A stretch of 64,000 bases of DNA from Ruegeria lacuscaerulensis (GTDB lineage: Bacteria > Pseudomonadota > Alphaproteobacteria > Rhodobacterales > Rhodobacteraceae): positions 434,001-498,000 of the forward strand of contig NZ_WQGO01000001.1 in NCBI RefSeq assembly GCF_013034685.1, written 5' to 3'. The notes beneath the pieces were generated by a model, which was not told the origin of the DNA, searched no databases, and worked only from the letters and a program-made list of their open reading frames with translations. Below are positions 27,000 to 36,128 of the stretch, one piece after another (positions within the stretch are counted from its first letter, which is position 1; each line of letters opens with the position of its first letter). The position numbers and the translations under genes are program-made.

Positions 27000-27923
27000 C
27001 TAACGCGCATCAGGGTGCAGTGCGCTGCCAAGGATGTGCTCGGACCGATGGATGACGTGATGCGCCTGTCCAACGATCAAGGGATCAGGCTCGCGGACCA
27101 CATCATGGTTCTTGCCGGGGTAGTCCAGCGTCGACAGGAAATGCCGCATTGTGTTCAGGCGCGCACGCTTCTTGTCGTTCGACTTGATGATGGTCCATGG
27201 CGCGTCGGCGGTGTCAGTATAGAAGAACATCGCCTCTTTCGCCTCGGTGTAGTCGTCCCATTTGTCAAGGCTGGCCTTGTCGATCGGCGACAGTTTCCAC
27301 TGTTTCAGCGGGTCCGTCTCGCGGCTTTTGAACCTGCGTTGCTGTTCGGGCTGCGTGACCGAGAACCAGTATTTGTAAAGCTGAATGCCCGAGCGGACCA
27401 GCATCCGCTCAAGATCCGGAGTCTGACGCATGAATTCCAGATATTCGTTGGGCGAGCAGAAGCCCATCACCCGTTCCACGCCTGCGCGGTTGTACCAGGA
27501 CCGGTCGTAGAACACCATTTCACCAACGGTGGGCAATTCCTGAACATAGCGCTGATAATACCACTGACCCTTCTCTTCCCAGGTGGGTTTGTTCAACGCA
27601 ACCACTCGGGCCTGACGTGGGTTCAGGTGCTCCATGAACCGCTTGATTGTGCCGCCCTTACCCGCAGCGTCACGGCCTTCGAACAGCAACACGAACCGCT
27701 GGCCGGTTTCTTGCGCCCATATCTGAACCTTCAGCAGCTCAGCCTGCAACTCGGCCTTTTGCGCCTCATAGATCTTGCGCGCCATCTTGCGGCCATAGGG
27801 GTACTTGCCGCTTTCAAACGCGTGGCGAATTTTCTCGGGGCTGGGCTCAGCCGGGCCGGTCGTGGGCACCGGAACGCCGTTGGCGGAGGCTTGTGTCTTT
27901 TCGATCCGCGCCGCTGTTTCCAT
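27000..27923 (-). CDS. ppk2: Polyphosphate kinase 2 (PPK2 family)
   Basis: The 307-residue protein is a one-domain PPK2. The Walker A loop GRDAAGKGGTIKR lies near residues 83-95, the Walker B/lid motif is VFYDRSWYNRAGVERVMG, and a later QLYKYWFSVTQPEQ matches the family. It phosphorylates nucleoside diphosphates using polyphosphate, or the reverse. AAGGAG precedes the ATG by 8 bases. It is divergent from the hydrolase gene at 28051 and upstream of the MATE gene. Confidence 0.93.
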   Translation of the reverse strand: METAARIEKTQASANGVPVPTTGPAEPSPEKIRHAFESGKYPYGRKMARKIYEAQKAELQAELLKVQIWAQETGQRFVLLFEGRDAAGKGGTIKRFMEHLNPRQARVVALNKPTWEEKGQWYYQRYVQELPTVGEMVFYDRSWYNRAGVERVMGFCSPNEYLEFMRQTPDLERMLVRSGIQLYKYWFSVTQPEQQRRFKSRETDPLKQWKLSPIDKASLDKWDDYTEAKEAMFFYTDTADAPWTIIKSNDKKRARLNTMRHFLSTLDYPGKNHDVVREPDPLIVGQAHHVIHRSEHILGSALHPDAR

Positions 27924-28050
27924 GCAATCTCTCCTTGAAAAGCTGTCTGACCCAGTGACTAGCAGAGACCGCCATTTCGCGCTTTGATTGGTATCAAATT
28001 GCTGTAACCTTGTGGTTCTGTTTTTGGCTATGGCAGCAGAGGGTTAACGC

Positions 28051-28944
28051 GTGGACAGCAGATTTGTCGAACTGGACGGACAGCCGTTCTTTCTACGCAG
28101 TTGGGGCGATCCCAGCCTGCCGCCCTTGCTGATGCTGCATGGCTTTCCTGAATATGGCGGCACATGGGCTGATCTGGCCCCGCATCTAGCTGAACACTTC
28201 TATTGTATTGCCCCGGACCAGCGTGGTTATGGCCAAAGCTGGGCGCCCGAGGGGGTCGGGCACTATACCCTGTCAAAACTGGTCGGGGACATGGCGGCGC
28301 TGATCGATATGCTGGGCGCACCTGTCACGGTTCTGGGCCATGATTGGGGGGCCTCAGTCGCCTATGGGCTGGCCATGTTCCAGCCCAAGCTGGTGAGCCG
28401 ACTGATTATCGCCAATGGCGTCCACCCGGTGCCGTTTCAGCGCGCGATGGCGTCGGGCGGAGCGCAATCAGCGGCCTCGCAATATATCAACGATCTGAGG
28501 GCCGAAGACGCCGCCCAAAGATTTTCTGCCGACAATTTCGCGCGGCTCGAGAGGTTCTTTCGGTACGGGATGGGGCTGGATTGGCTGTCGGATGCACAAA
28601 TGCAGGCCTATCGCACCGAATGGGCCCGGCCCGGCCGGTTGGACGCAATGCTGAACTGGTACCGCGCCTCTCCGCTGGTGGTGGCGAAACCCGGCGAACC
28701 GCTGACGAATCTGCCCGAGCTGCCGGTCGAGCGCCTTTTGGTCCGCTGCCCGCATCTTTTGCTGTGGGGATCTGAGGACAAGGCCCTGCTACCCGAGGCC
28801 ACTGAGGGGCTGGAAGAGTTCGCCCCCGACCTGACCCGCATTGACATTCCCGGCACGGACCACTGGCTGCATCATCAACGCCCCAAGGCGCTGGCGCAGG
28901 CCATTCTGAACTGGACCCGAGCCTTAACGGTGTCCCCAGTCTGA
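28051..28944 (+). CDS. Alpha/beta hydrolase, epoxide-hydrolase/haloalkane-dehalogenase-like
   Basis: A 297-residue protein with LLMLHGFPEYGGTW, PDQRGYGQS, and the nucleophile elbow LGHDWGASVA, where an Asp replaces Ser as in epoxide hydrolases. The later acid is in LWGSEDKALLP and the histidine in GTDHWLHHQ. The Asp nucleophile and HGFPE oxyanion motif favour epoxide hydrolysis over ester cleavage. It starts with GTG following AGAGGG. Its 3' end overlaps the convergent AhpD-like gene by 21 bases. Confidence 0.82.
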   Translation: MDSRFVELDGQPFFLRSWGDPSLPPLLMLHGFPEYGGTWADLAPHLAEHFYCIAPDQRGYGQSWAPEGVGHYTLSKLVGDMAALIDMLGAPVTVLGHDWGASVAYGLAMFQPKLVSRLIIANGVHPVPFQRAMASGGAQSAASQYINDLRAEDAAQRFSADNFARLERFFRYGMGLDWLSDAQMQAYRTEWARPGRLDAMLNWYRASPLVVAKPGEPLTNLPELPVERLLVRCPHLLLWGSEDKALLPEATEGLEEFAPDLTRIDIPGTDHWLHHQRPKALAQAILNWTRALTVSPV

Positions 28945-29532
28945 CGGATCGTCCGAGTTGTTGGGGGACAGCCCCAGAATATCCCCATCGGTGGAACAGC
29001 CCAGCCCCAGAACCGTGCGATTGGCGTAAGAAAAATAGGCGCAGACCTGATTGATCTCGAGGATTTCTCCATCCTCCCACCCTGCAGCGTGCAGAGCCTC
29101 AATATCACTTTCTGTCAGTTCCGCAGGCGCCTCGGTCAGTTTGCGCGCATAGCCCATCGCCGCGATCTGCGCCGGATCCAGAGGGGCCGTCTGCGGTGTC
29201 CGGGCTTCAATCGCGGCACGGATAGCATTGCCTCGGTCAGGGTTAGCCAAAAGCCGCTGCAGGCCACTGAAATGATGCTCGACACAATAGTCGCAGCGGT
29301 TGAGCGCGCTGACCCACACGCCCAGGACTTCAAGAAACCATTTCGGGATGGTGTTGGCCGAATGGTGCAAGACATTCTTGTACATCGCCATGTGGCCTTC
29401 CATCGAATGCGGGCGCAAGGAATGCACCATCATGATGTTGTCCACATTATTGCCCGGCCCCGTCACCCGCTGATACAGCTTGCGCAGCTTGCCGGTCGCT
29501 TCTTCGAACGGCACCACTTTGATCCAGCTCAT
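28924..29532 (-). CDS. Carboxymuconolactone decarboxylase/AhpD-like peroxidase-related protein
   Basis: The 202-residue protein has the AhpD/CMD core around residues 60-110: SALNRCDYCVEHHFSGL supplies the redox C-x-x-C plus histidine. A C-terminal stretch ICEINQVCAYFSYANR-like (EILEINQVCAYFSYANRTV) adds another conserved helix. Such proteins act as thiol peroxidase partners. AGGGG lies 6 bases before the ATG at 29532. The longer frame upstream is not supported. Confidence 0.78.
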   Translation of the reverse strand: MSWIKVVPFEEATGKLRKLYQRVTGPGNNVDNIMMVHSLRPHSMEGHMAMYKNVLHHSANTIPKWFLEVLGVWVSALNRCDYCVEHHFSGLQRLLANPDRGNAIRAAIEARTPQTAPLDPAQIAAMGYARKLTEAPAELTESDIEALHAAGWEDGEILEINQVCAYFSYANRTVLGLGCSTDGDILGLSPNNSDDPSDWGHR

Positions 29533-29624
29533 ACCTGTCCCCTGTCGTTTCCAGCGCAGCTTAGTTGCGTTCAAATTGAGCTTCGAGAGGCAATCGTATG
29601 AAATTTAATTTTTATACGCCGCAC

Positions 29625-30437
29625 CTATGACTTGCGGCACTCATAAATGGTGGCAGACAAGGGCATGTTCATCCCGTTCGCCCCGAAGGCATCAGTCAGC
29701 CTTGCGAGAATTCGAGCCACGACATCTTCGGGATCAACACCACCACGTTCGCGGATCTCGTCGATAAAAGGATTGCCAAAGACAAGAGCTGCTGCAAAGG
29801 CCCGCGGGTTCGAGATGGGTTTCGTCAGCTCGATCGTCAGGAATGAGACATCCTCCCAACCGGCCTCGGCCAGATCCGAACATACCAATTGCGGGTCGCC
29901 ATAATGGAAGGGAACCTTGTAAAAGCCCGGCGGGTCATCCGGGAACACCTCCGAAGCAACCTGTTGGGCGATCTGGGAAAACGGATTCAACTCGATCGCG
30001 CTCCAGACATTGAAAACGTACCGGCCACCCGGCTTGAGAACACGCGCCGCCTCACGATACGACGCTACTTTGTCGGGAAAGAACATGACCCCGAACTGGC
30101 ACACGATAAGATCGAAAAGCGAGTCGCCAAATGGTAACTCCATCGCGTTGGCGACTTGAAAATCGATCTTGTCCTTGGAGGAAAATTTTTGACGCGCGAC
30201 ATCCAACATCGGAGCGTTCAGGTCAGTAATGATCAAGGAGGCATCCGAAGGCAATTTATCCCGCAATCTACTACTGACGATACCCGTTCCTGCCGCGAGT
30301 TCCAAAACGGTCTTGGACTGTCCTGAAACAGCGGCGTCGACAATCCGGTCCGCGTAATCAAAGAAAATATTTGGACCCAACCCGTTGTCATAGTGCGAGG
30401 GGATATCCCCGACAAAGCCCGAGGCGTTCGTGCTCAT
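29625..30437 (-). CDS. Class I SAM-dependent methyltransferase
   Basis: The 270-residue protein has the Rossmann methyltransferase motifs in order: motif I VLELAAGTGIVSSRL near residues 44-58, motif II acid in LIITDLNAPML, motif III NAMELPFGD, and motif IV FDLIVCQFGVMFFPD, then ARVLKPGGRYVF. It resembles UbiE/Methyltransf_11 enzymes on small molecules; the substrate is unknown. GGGAG precedes the ATG at 30437. Divergent from parE, with a 185-bp region between. Confidence 0.82.
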   Translation of the reverse strand: MSTNASGFVGDIPSHYDNGLGPNIFFDYADRIVDAAVSGQSKTVLELAAGTGIVSSRLRDKLPSDASLIITDLNAPMLDVARQKFSSKDKIDFQVANAMELPFGDSLFDLIVCQFGVMFFPDKVASYREAARVLKPGGRYVFNVWSAIELNPFSQIAQQVASEVFPDDPPGFYKVPFHYGDPQLVCSDLAEAGWEDVSFLTIELTKPISNPRAFAAALVFGNPFIDEIRERGGVDPEDVVARILARLTDAFGANGMNMPLSATIYECRKS

Positions 30438-30622
30438 TGAAATTCTCCCAGTCTGGTGCAGTCCGCAATAGTCACAGGGTACACGAACTTGACCAAGCTT
30501 GCCAAAACCATGATCAGCCCTTCCGACCTGCCTACCATTTACCCACAACACTTCGCGCCCCTCTTCCCCCGGACCACATCACCTGCCATAATGGGTAAAA
30601 CCCAAAAACAAGAGCAGCACCG

Positions 30623-32581
30623 ATGCCAGACGATCTGTTGACGCCCAGCGCCACCTCCACATACGACGCCTCTTCGATTGAGGTGCTTGAAGGACTGGAA
30701 CCCGTTCGCAAACGCCCCGGCATGTATATCGGCGGCACGGATGAGCGCGCGCTGCATCACATGGTGGCCGAGATCCTCGACAACTCGATGGACGAGGCGG
30801 TCGCGGGGCACGCCAACCGAATCGAGGTGGAACTGCACGAAGATTACGCCCTGACCGTCCGCGACAACGGGCGCGGTATCCCTATTGATCCACATCCCAA
30901 ATTCCCCGACAAATCCGCGCTGGAAGTCATTCTTTGTACTCTGCACGCGGGGGGCAAATTCTCGGGCAAGGCCTATCAGACCTCGGGCGGTCTGCATGGG
31001 GTTGGTGCCTCGGTCGTGAACGCCCTTTCCGATTCGATGGTCGTGCAGGTGGCCCGGGACAAGACGCTGTTCGAACAACGGTTCTCACGCGGTATCCCGC
31101 TGGGCCCGGTCGAGAAAATCGGCGCGGCCCCCAACCGGCGCGGCACCACCGTGACATTCCACGCCGATGCCGAAATCTTTGGCCACCACAAGTTCAAACC
31201 GGCGCGGTTGTTCAAATCCATTCGCTCCAAGGCCTATCTGTTCTCAGGCGTGGAAATCCGCTGGAAGTCCGCCATCGACGATGGCGAAACTCCGACAGAG
31301 GCCACGTTCCATTTCCCTGGCGGCCTGTCTGATTACCTCAAGGAGACGATGAACGGCTCGTCCACCTATGCCGAGCAGCCCTTCGCAGGCACCGTGGACT
31401 TCACCGAGAAGTTCGGGACACCGGGCAAGGTCGAATGGGCAATCAACTGGACGCCCTCGCGCGATGGGTTCATCCAATCCTACTGTAACACCGTCCCCAC
31501 GCCCGAAGGCGGCACCCATGTTGCCGGGTTCTGGGCCGCGATCCTCAAGGGGATCAAGGCTTACGGCGAGCTGATCAACAACAAGAAAGCCGCGCAGATC
31601 ACCCGCGAAGACCTGATCACCGGCGGCTGCGCGCTGGTGTCCTGCTTTATCCGAGAGCCGGAATTCGTGGGCCAGACCAAAGACCGTCTGGCCACAGTCG
31701 AGGCGCAGCGTCTGGTCGAGAATTCGGTCCGCGACCATTTCGATAACTGGCTGGCCGCGGACACGAAATCCGCCGGCGCGATACTCGACTTTGTGATACT
31801 CCGAGCCGAGGAACGTCTGCGCCGACGGGCCGAGAAAGAGACACAACGCAAATCCGCCACTAAAAAACTTCGTCTTCCCGGCAAGCTGGTGGACTGCTCT
31901 AGTTCAACACGCGACGGGACCGAGTTATTCATCGTCGAGGGCGACTCGGCGGGCGGTTCCGCCAAAATGGGACGTGACCGCAAGACGCAGGCCCTGCTGC
32001 CCCTGCGCGGCAAAATCCTGAACGTGCTGGGCGCGGCCAGTTCGAAACTGGGCACCAATGCCGAGATCAACGATCTGACCCAAGCGCTGGGTGTGGGCCT
32101 TGGCACCAAGTTCAACGTGGACGACCTGCGCTATGACAAGGTCATCATCATGACCGACGCGGATGTGGACGGCGCGCATATCGCCTCACTGTTGATGACG
32201 TTCTTCTTCACCCAGATGCGGCCCATGATCGACGCAGGCCACCTGTATCTGGCCTGCCCGCCTCTGTACCGCCTGACCCAAGGCGCCAAACGCGTCTATT
32301 GTCTGGATGAGGCCGAGCGCGACGAATGGTTAGAAAAAGGTCTGGGCGGCAAGGGCAAGATCGACGTGTCCCGCTTCAAAGGTCTGGGCGAAATGGACGC
32401 CAAGGACCTGAAAGAGACCACAATGGACCCGGCCTCGCGCAAACTGATCCGCGTCACGATTGATGAGGACGAACCCGGCGAGACCGGCGATCTGGTCGAG
32501 CGTCTGATGGGTAAGAAACCCGAACTGCGGTTCCAGTATATTCAGGAAAACGCGCGGTTTGTTGAAGAGTTGGATGTTTAA
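30623..32581 (+). CDS. parE: DNA topoisomerase IV subunit B ParE
   Basis: The 652-residue protein is the ATPase/Toprim subunit of topoisomerase IV, which decatenates daughter chromosomes. Seen: N-terminal RKRPGMYIGGTDERALHHM, the ATP-binding NGRGIPID and GGLHGVGASVVNAL (GHKL fold), and Toprim motifs EGDSAGGSAKMGRDR and TDADVDGAHI. Length and GSAKMGRD favour ParE over GyrB. The last 65 bases are repeated in degenerate form at 32897-32961. A usual strong ribosome site is not obvious before the ATG. Confidence 0.95.
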   Translation: MPDDLLTPSATSTYDASSIEVLEGLEPVRKRPGMYIGGTDERALHHMVAEILDNSMDEAVAGHANRIEVELHEDYALTVRDNGRGIPIDPHPKFPDKSALEVILCTLHAGGKFSGKAYQTSGGLHGVGASVVNALSDSMVVQVARDKTLFEQRFSRGIPLGPVEKIGAAPNRRGTTVTFHADAEIFGHHKFKPARLFKSIRSKAYLFSGVEIRWKSAIDDGETPTEATFHFPGGLSDYLKETMNGSSTYAEQPFAGTVDFTEKFGTPGKVEWAINWTPSRDGFIQSYCNTVPTPEGGTHVAGFWAAILKGIKAYGELINNKKAAQITREDLITGGCALVSCFIREPEFVGQTKDRLATVEAQRLVENSVRDHFDNWLAADTKSAGAILDFVILRAEERLRRRAEKETQRKSATKKLRLPGKLVDCSSSTRDGTELFIVEGDSAGGSAKMGRDRKTQALLPLRGKILNVLGAASSKLGTNAEINDLTQALGVGLGTKFNVDDLRYDKVIIMTDADVDGAHIASLLMTFFFTQMRPMIDAGHLYLACPPLYRLTQGAKRVYCLDEAERDEWLEKGLGGKGKIDVSRFKGLGEMDAKDLKETTMDPASRKLIRVTIDEDEPGETGDLVERLMGKKPELRFQYIQENARFVEELDV

Positions 32582-32603
32582 TTCGACCTTTGGCCGCTAG
32601 CAA

Positions 32604-32840
32604 ATGCCGCAAAAAACGAAAATGAGCGCCAAAGAAGAATCCCGAGCAATCAATCGGATCATAGCCATTTTCAGTACATTTTGGGTATTGTTTGTGGTCT
32701 GGGTGGTGTTTTTTCCAGACTGGTTCTCAGCGCCAAGATCGATTTCCAAAGCGTATATATTTATTTTTGTTTGGTGGCCGATAGCTTGGCTGCTGCACAT
32801 AGCAAAGAAGAGTATAAGCGAAGATCAGCAGTGCGAATAA
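32604..32840 (+). CDS. Small membrane protein inside the parE-flanked insert
   Basis: A possible 78-residue protein with two hydrophobic segments (IIAIFSTFWVLFVVWVVFF and AYIFIFVWWPIAWLLHIA) and short charged ends. The local DNA is much more AT-rich than its surroundings. There is no convincing ribosome site before the ATG at 32604 or the alternative at 32622, so the gene is uncertain. It is not similar to anything I recognise. Confidence 0.4.
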   Translation: MPQKTKMSAKEESRAINRIIAIFSTFWVLFVVWVVFFPDWFSAPRSISKAYIFIFVWWPIAWLLHIAKKSISEDQQCE

Positions 32841-32896
32841 TTATACTTGCTCATGACAAATCCAGCGACTTGGCCTAGGGCTTGATGTTTAAATTG

Positions 32897-32961
32897 CCCG
32901 AACTGAGGTTCCAAATCACCCGAAAGAACGCGCTGATTGTGGAGGAGTTAAATGTTTGATT
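32897..32961 (+). repeat. Degenerate second copy of the parE 3' end
   Basis: Aligned without gaps to 32519-32583, 47 of 65 bases agree. In the same frame it still reads PELRFQ...NA...VEELNV and then a TGA, matching the parE terminus PELRFQ...NA...VEELDV and TAA. A short extra match to the parE stop region (32882-32895) directly precedes it. Confidence 0.85.
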
Positions 32962-33602
32962 ATCGCACGTATTTGCGATTGGTTTACACTATCGCTTCGA
33001 TTTTGACATTCATACCTGGCATTGCCCAAAGCGAAGAAACGGACAACAGCATCTTCGAGGAAATCCCACCTTGCGAAGCATACATTTCCTTTCTGAATGG
33101 TGAAGATGTGGCCCCAACTCCAGATTGTTATTCGATTTCTAGTTTTCTCATATTGAACAATCATTTGGGTGAAACCAAGTTCATAAAAAAGGCTCTCAAA
33201 CAATACTCTCAAAGTAGCGGTATTTCTTTTCTGTTTCGTTATCTCAATGAGTTAAGCGCAAGAGACTACTTGCACGCCTACTTTTGGGCTGACAATGCCG
33301 ACCGCCAAGTTTACGCGTCGTTCTTCCGCTCTGGAGATTACTCCAGGGCCCATTACTATGCTTCCGCGCTGCAGGAAGCGAAATACGATCTGATTGAGGT
33401 CTTTTGTCAAAATACCCTACAATGTCCGGACCTTTCGAGGGTGGATTTTACAGTCAATAACCCTTTTGAAAATGAGGAATTATTTGACGGCTACAGCTCA
33501 AGAAAGCTCTTGGCATGTTTAGCACGGACGGATAGCTTTACTGTTCCGATTGAAAAGGTTGTTTTGTCTAAGAGATATCTCGATTGTCTACAAAACACGT
33601 GA
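32952..33602 (+). CDS. AT-rich secreted protein of unknown function
   Basis: A 216-residue protein with an N-terminal signal (hydrophobic RLVYTIASILTFIPGIAQS) and a mature part with several Cys (ENIPPCEAY-type region, TPDCYS, VFCQNTLQC, LLACLA, YLDCLQ). Tetratricopeptide-like helices around the middle are conceivable (RSGDYSRAHYYASALQEAKY) but unproven. Codon use is AT-rich, unlike neighbours, which suggests transfer. Its start codon lies inside the parE remnant, and its ribosome site GGAGGAG (32941-32947) is the remnant's two Glu codons. Confidence 0.65.
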   Translation: MFDYRTYLRLVYTIASILTFIPGIAQSEETDNSIFEEIPPCEAYISFLNGEDVAPTPDCYSISSFLILNNHLGETKFIKKALKQYSQSSGISFLFRYLNELSARDYLHAYFWADNADRQVYASFFRSGDYSRAHYYASALQEAKYDLIEVFCQNTLQCPDLSRVDFTVNNPFENEELFDGYSSRKLLACLARTDSFTVPIEKVVLSKRYLDCLQNT

Positions 33603-33853
33603 CCAAACGTATGATGCGTGCTCGCACCCATCACGTCTTTCATGTCAAGATGAGTGCAAACACCGATCCTACTTCACCGCAGGCGTCGCGCCCGAACCAG
33701 TTACGGTTGCGAACAGCATCCGCCACCAAACCCCTTGCCTAACCCGTTGATCTCGTTCACACTTACCTTCAACCCGTCATTCAAGAACGACATTTGAGGT
33801 TCCCGAGCGTCCAAGACCCATTTGACCAACTGATTTCTCAACGGGAGGACGAC

Positions 33854-34135
33854 ATGAAGACACTACCCCTCGGACTGGCCTTAGCCTTGCTGGCCACACA
33901 AGCCCCAGCGCAGCAAATGCTCAGCACCGCATCGCCTATTCCGGAAGGTGCCGAGAAGCGGTTTTGCTATTATGAAGGCATGGCCTATTCCGAAGACGCA
34001 TTTGTTCTGATGGTCGGCGACAACACTGTAACCAGCACCGTCAGTACCGTTCAGGAACGCCTGCTGCGCTGTCATCGTGAAGAGGATGGCTCGCTGAAGT
34101 GGAAACCGCAGAGCACATTCTCGACCAACAACTGA
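33854..34135 (+). CDS. Small secreted DUF1496-like protein
   Basis: A 93-residue exported protein: signal peptide to about TQAPAQ, then RFCYYEGMAYSEDAFVLMVG, which resembles the DUF1496 core (Cys-Tyr-Tyr, AYSEGA) followed by a distal Cys in RLLRCHREE. The domain is short and of unknown function. GGAGG lies 7 bases before the ATG at 33854. The 251 bases upstream hold no gene or clear motif apart from its own promoter. Confidence 0.6.
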   Translation: MKTLPLGLALALLATQAPAQQMLSTASPIPEGAEKRFCYYEGMAYSEDAFVLMVGDNTVTSTVSTVQERLLRCHREEDGSLKWKPQSTFSTNN

Positions 34136-34153
34136 ACGCGTTGGGTGGGCGTT

Positions 34154-34924
34154 CTAGCCCACCTTTTGCTCCAGCCAATCCGCGATCTGACCTGCTGGCC
34201 CCTCCCAGCCGGGCTCCATGAACAGGAAATGGGCGTGGTCTTCGGCTGGCAGGAAGGTGGCTCGCACGCCGTAAAGTTCCGCCAGCGCGCGGCAGGTGTT
34301 GGGGTTCACGGCCCGGTCCTCGGTTCCGGATACGATCAGCACCGGGCAGTCGACCTTGTCGATATCCACCTTCATCGCGTGCTGGTCGTCGAACATCCAA
34401 AAGAACATCTCGAACATCACCCGCCCGCTTTCCGGGCCAAGCTGGTCGAATACCTCATGCTGCTGTGCCTCGGGCAGTTTGTTCAGCGCAAAAGGGGCCA
34501 TCAGGTCGAAATCGACGCGCATGGGCTGTTTCCAGAACGCCCCGCCCTCCATCAGTGCGCGCGGTACCGCGCGTTCGTCGTCGGTTTCGGGCAGCGTCCC
34601 CCAGGCCGCATTCGGGTTGATCAGGACAATGGCGCTGGCCAGGCCCCGAGACGCCACCTGCTGTGCCACCACCCCGGCGATGGCATGGCCGAGCAGCACC
34701 GGCTTGCTATCCAGCCCCTGCACGAATGCGGCAACGTCATCGGCGTAGTCCATGACGCTGGTGTCGGTCAGGCCGGGATCGGGCTCGGCCTTGGGGTCGC
34801 CGTCATGGTAGCGCAGCGCAGGGGTGTGAACCGTCCAGCCGCGCGCGCGGAAGAAGCCCGCGTAATCCTCCATACACCACGGCCCAGCAAAGGCCCCGTG
34901 GATCAGAACAATCTCTTTGGTCAT
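34154..34924 (-). CDS. Alpha/beta hydrolase-fold protein lacking the serine nucleophile
   Basis: The 256-residue protein has a normal hydrolase frame (IVLIHGAFAGPWCMEDY, the acid in SGTEDRAVNP, the histidine in EDHAHFLFMEP), but its nucleophile elbow reads LLGHAIAGVVA, with Ala (codon GCC) where Ser, Cys or Asp should be. GGGAG lies 6 bases before the ATG at 34924. It sits 58 bases downstream of the iron alcohol dehydrogenase gene on the same strand and may end that operon. It could be a non-catalytic binding protein or use another mechanism. Confidence 0.75.
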   Translation of the reverse strand: MTKEIVLIHGAFAGPWCMEDYAGFFRARGWTVHTPALRYHDGDPKAEPDPGLTDTSVMDYADDVAAFVQGLDSKPVLLGHAIAGVVAQQVASRGLASAIVLINPNAAWGTLPETDDERAVPRALMEGGAFWKQPMRVDFDLMAPFALNKLPEAQQHEVFDQLGPESGRVMFEMFFWMFDDQHAMKVDIDKVDCPVLIVSGTEDRAVNPNTCRALAELYGVRATFLPAEDHAHFLFMEPGWEGPAGQIADWLEQKVG

Positions 34925-34982
34925 GAAAATCTCCCTCACCTGCGCGCAGTATGCGAGGTGAGGGATCGGGTCTGCAACCCTG

Positions 34983-36128
34983 TTACAGCGCGGCTTTGAA
35001 CAGCGCGGTCAGGTTGTCTTCGGTCAGTTCAATCGGGTTGCCGCCACAGGACGGGTCGGTGATCGCACCTTTGACCAGTTCCGGGATCGATGCTTCGGTC
35101 ACGCCCAGATCGGACAGTTTGCGCGGGATGGCAAAGCTGTCGTTGAACGCCTGCACAAAGGCACGGAAGCCGTCAAAGCCGCCTTCGATGCCCAGATAGG
35201 CCGCGGCCTGCTGGAACCGGTCCGCGATAACGGGCGCGTTGAAATCCAGCACGGCGGGCATACAGACCGCGTTGGTGGTGCCGTGATGGGTGTTGAACAC
35301 CGCGCCGATTGGATGGCTCATCGCGTGGATCGCTCCGAGGCCCTTTTGGAACGCCGTCGCGCCCATTGCCGCTGCGCTCATCATCTGGGCGCGGGCTTCG
35401 ATGTCGGTGCCATCGGCATAGGCGCGCGGCAGGTAGTCCTTGACCAACCGCATCCCCTCTAGCGCGATGCCCTGCGACATGGGGTGGTAATGCGGGCTGC
35501 TGAACGCCTCGACACAATGCGCGAACGCGTCCAGACCGGTGCCTGCGGTGATGAACTTGGGCATGCCCACGGTCAACTCGGGGTCGCAGATCACGACCGC
35601 AGGCAGAACTTTGGGGTGAAAGATGATCTTCTTCGCGTGCGTTTCCGAGTTGGTGATAACGCTGGCACGGCCCACCTCGGACCCTGTCCCGGCAGTGGTC
35701 GGCACGGCGATGATCGGTGCGATGGCGTCAGCATCGGCGCGAGTCCACCAGTCGCCGATATCCTCAAAATCCCAAACAGGGCGGATCTGGCCGCACATGA
35801 AGGCAACCATCTTACCCAGATCCAGCCCCGAGCCACCGCCAAAGGCAATCACCCCGTCATGACCGCCCGCATTATAGGCGGCAACCCCTGCTTCGAGGTT
35901 CTTTTCATTGGGGTTCGGGTCCACTTCGCTGAACAGCCCTCGTCCCAGCCCTGCGGCCTCGAGGATATCCAGAGTGGCCGTGGTGATTGGCAGATCGGCC
36001 AACCCCTTGTCCGTCACCAATAAGGGGCGTTTCATCCCAGCCGCCGCGCAGGCCTCGGGCAATTCCTTGATCCGGCCAGCGCCGAACTTGATCGCGGTCG
36101 GGTAGGACCAGTTTCCAACAAGGCTCAT
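34983..36128 (-). CDS. Iron-containing alcohol dehydrogenase
   Basis: The 381-residue protein is a group III (Fe) ADH. The NAD-binding GGGSGLDLGKMV and PTTAGTGSEVGR motifs are present, as are the metal ligands in FITAGTGLDAFAHCVEA (Asp and His), AIHAMSHPIGA and NTHHGTTNA. It oxidises or reduces a primary alcohol/aldehyde. Its ATG overlaps the stop of the aldehyde dehydrogenase gene by 4 bases. With the GS-like gene upstream this suits oxidation of a gamma-glutamylated amino alcohol. Confidence 0.88.
   Translation of the reverse strand: MSLVGNWSYPTAIKFGAGRIKELPEACAAAGMKRPLLVTDKGLADLPITTATLDILEAAGLGRGLFSEVDPNPNEKNLEAGVAAYNAGGHDGVIAFGGGSGLDLGKMVAFMCGQIRPVWDFEDIGDWWTRADADAIAPIIAVPTTAGTGSEVGRASVITNSETHAKKIIFHPKVLPAVVICDPELTVGMPKFITAGTGLDAFAHCVEAFSSPHYHPMSQGIALEGMRLVKDYLPRAYADGTDIEARAQMMSAAAMGATAFQKGLGAIHAMSHPIGAVFNTHHGTTNAVCMPAVLDFNAPVIADRFQQAAAYLGIEGGFDGFRAFVQAFNDSFAIPRKLSDLGVTEASIPELVKGAITDPSCGGNPIELTEDNLTALFKAAL

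Noticed and set aside
26880..27938. 352-residue plus-strand frame across ppk2
   Set aside because: It is antisense to the well supported ppk2 and has no family motif.
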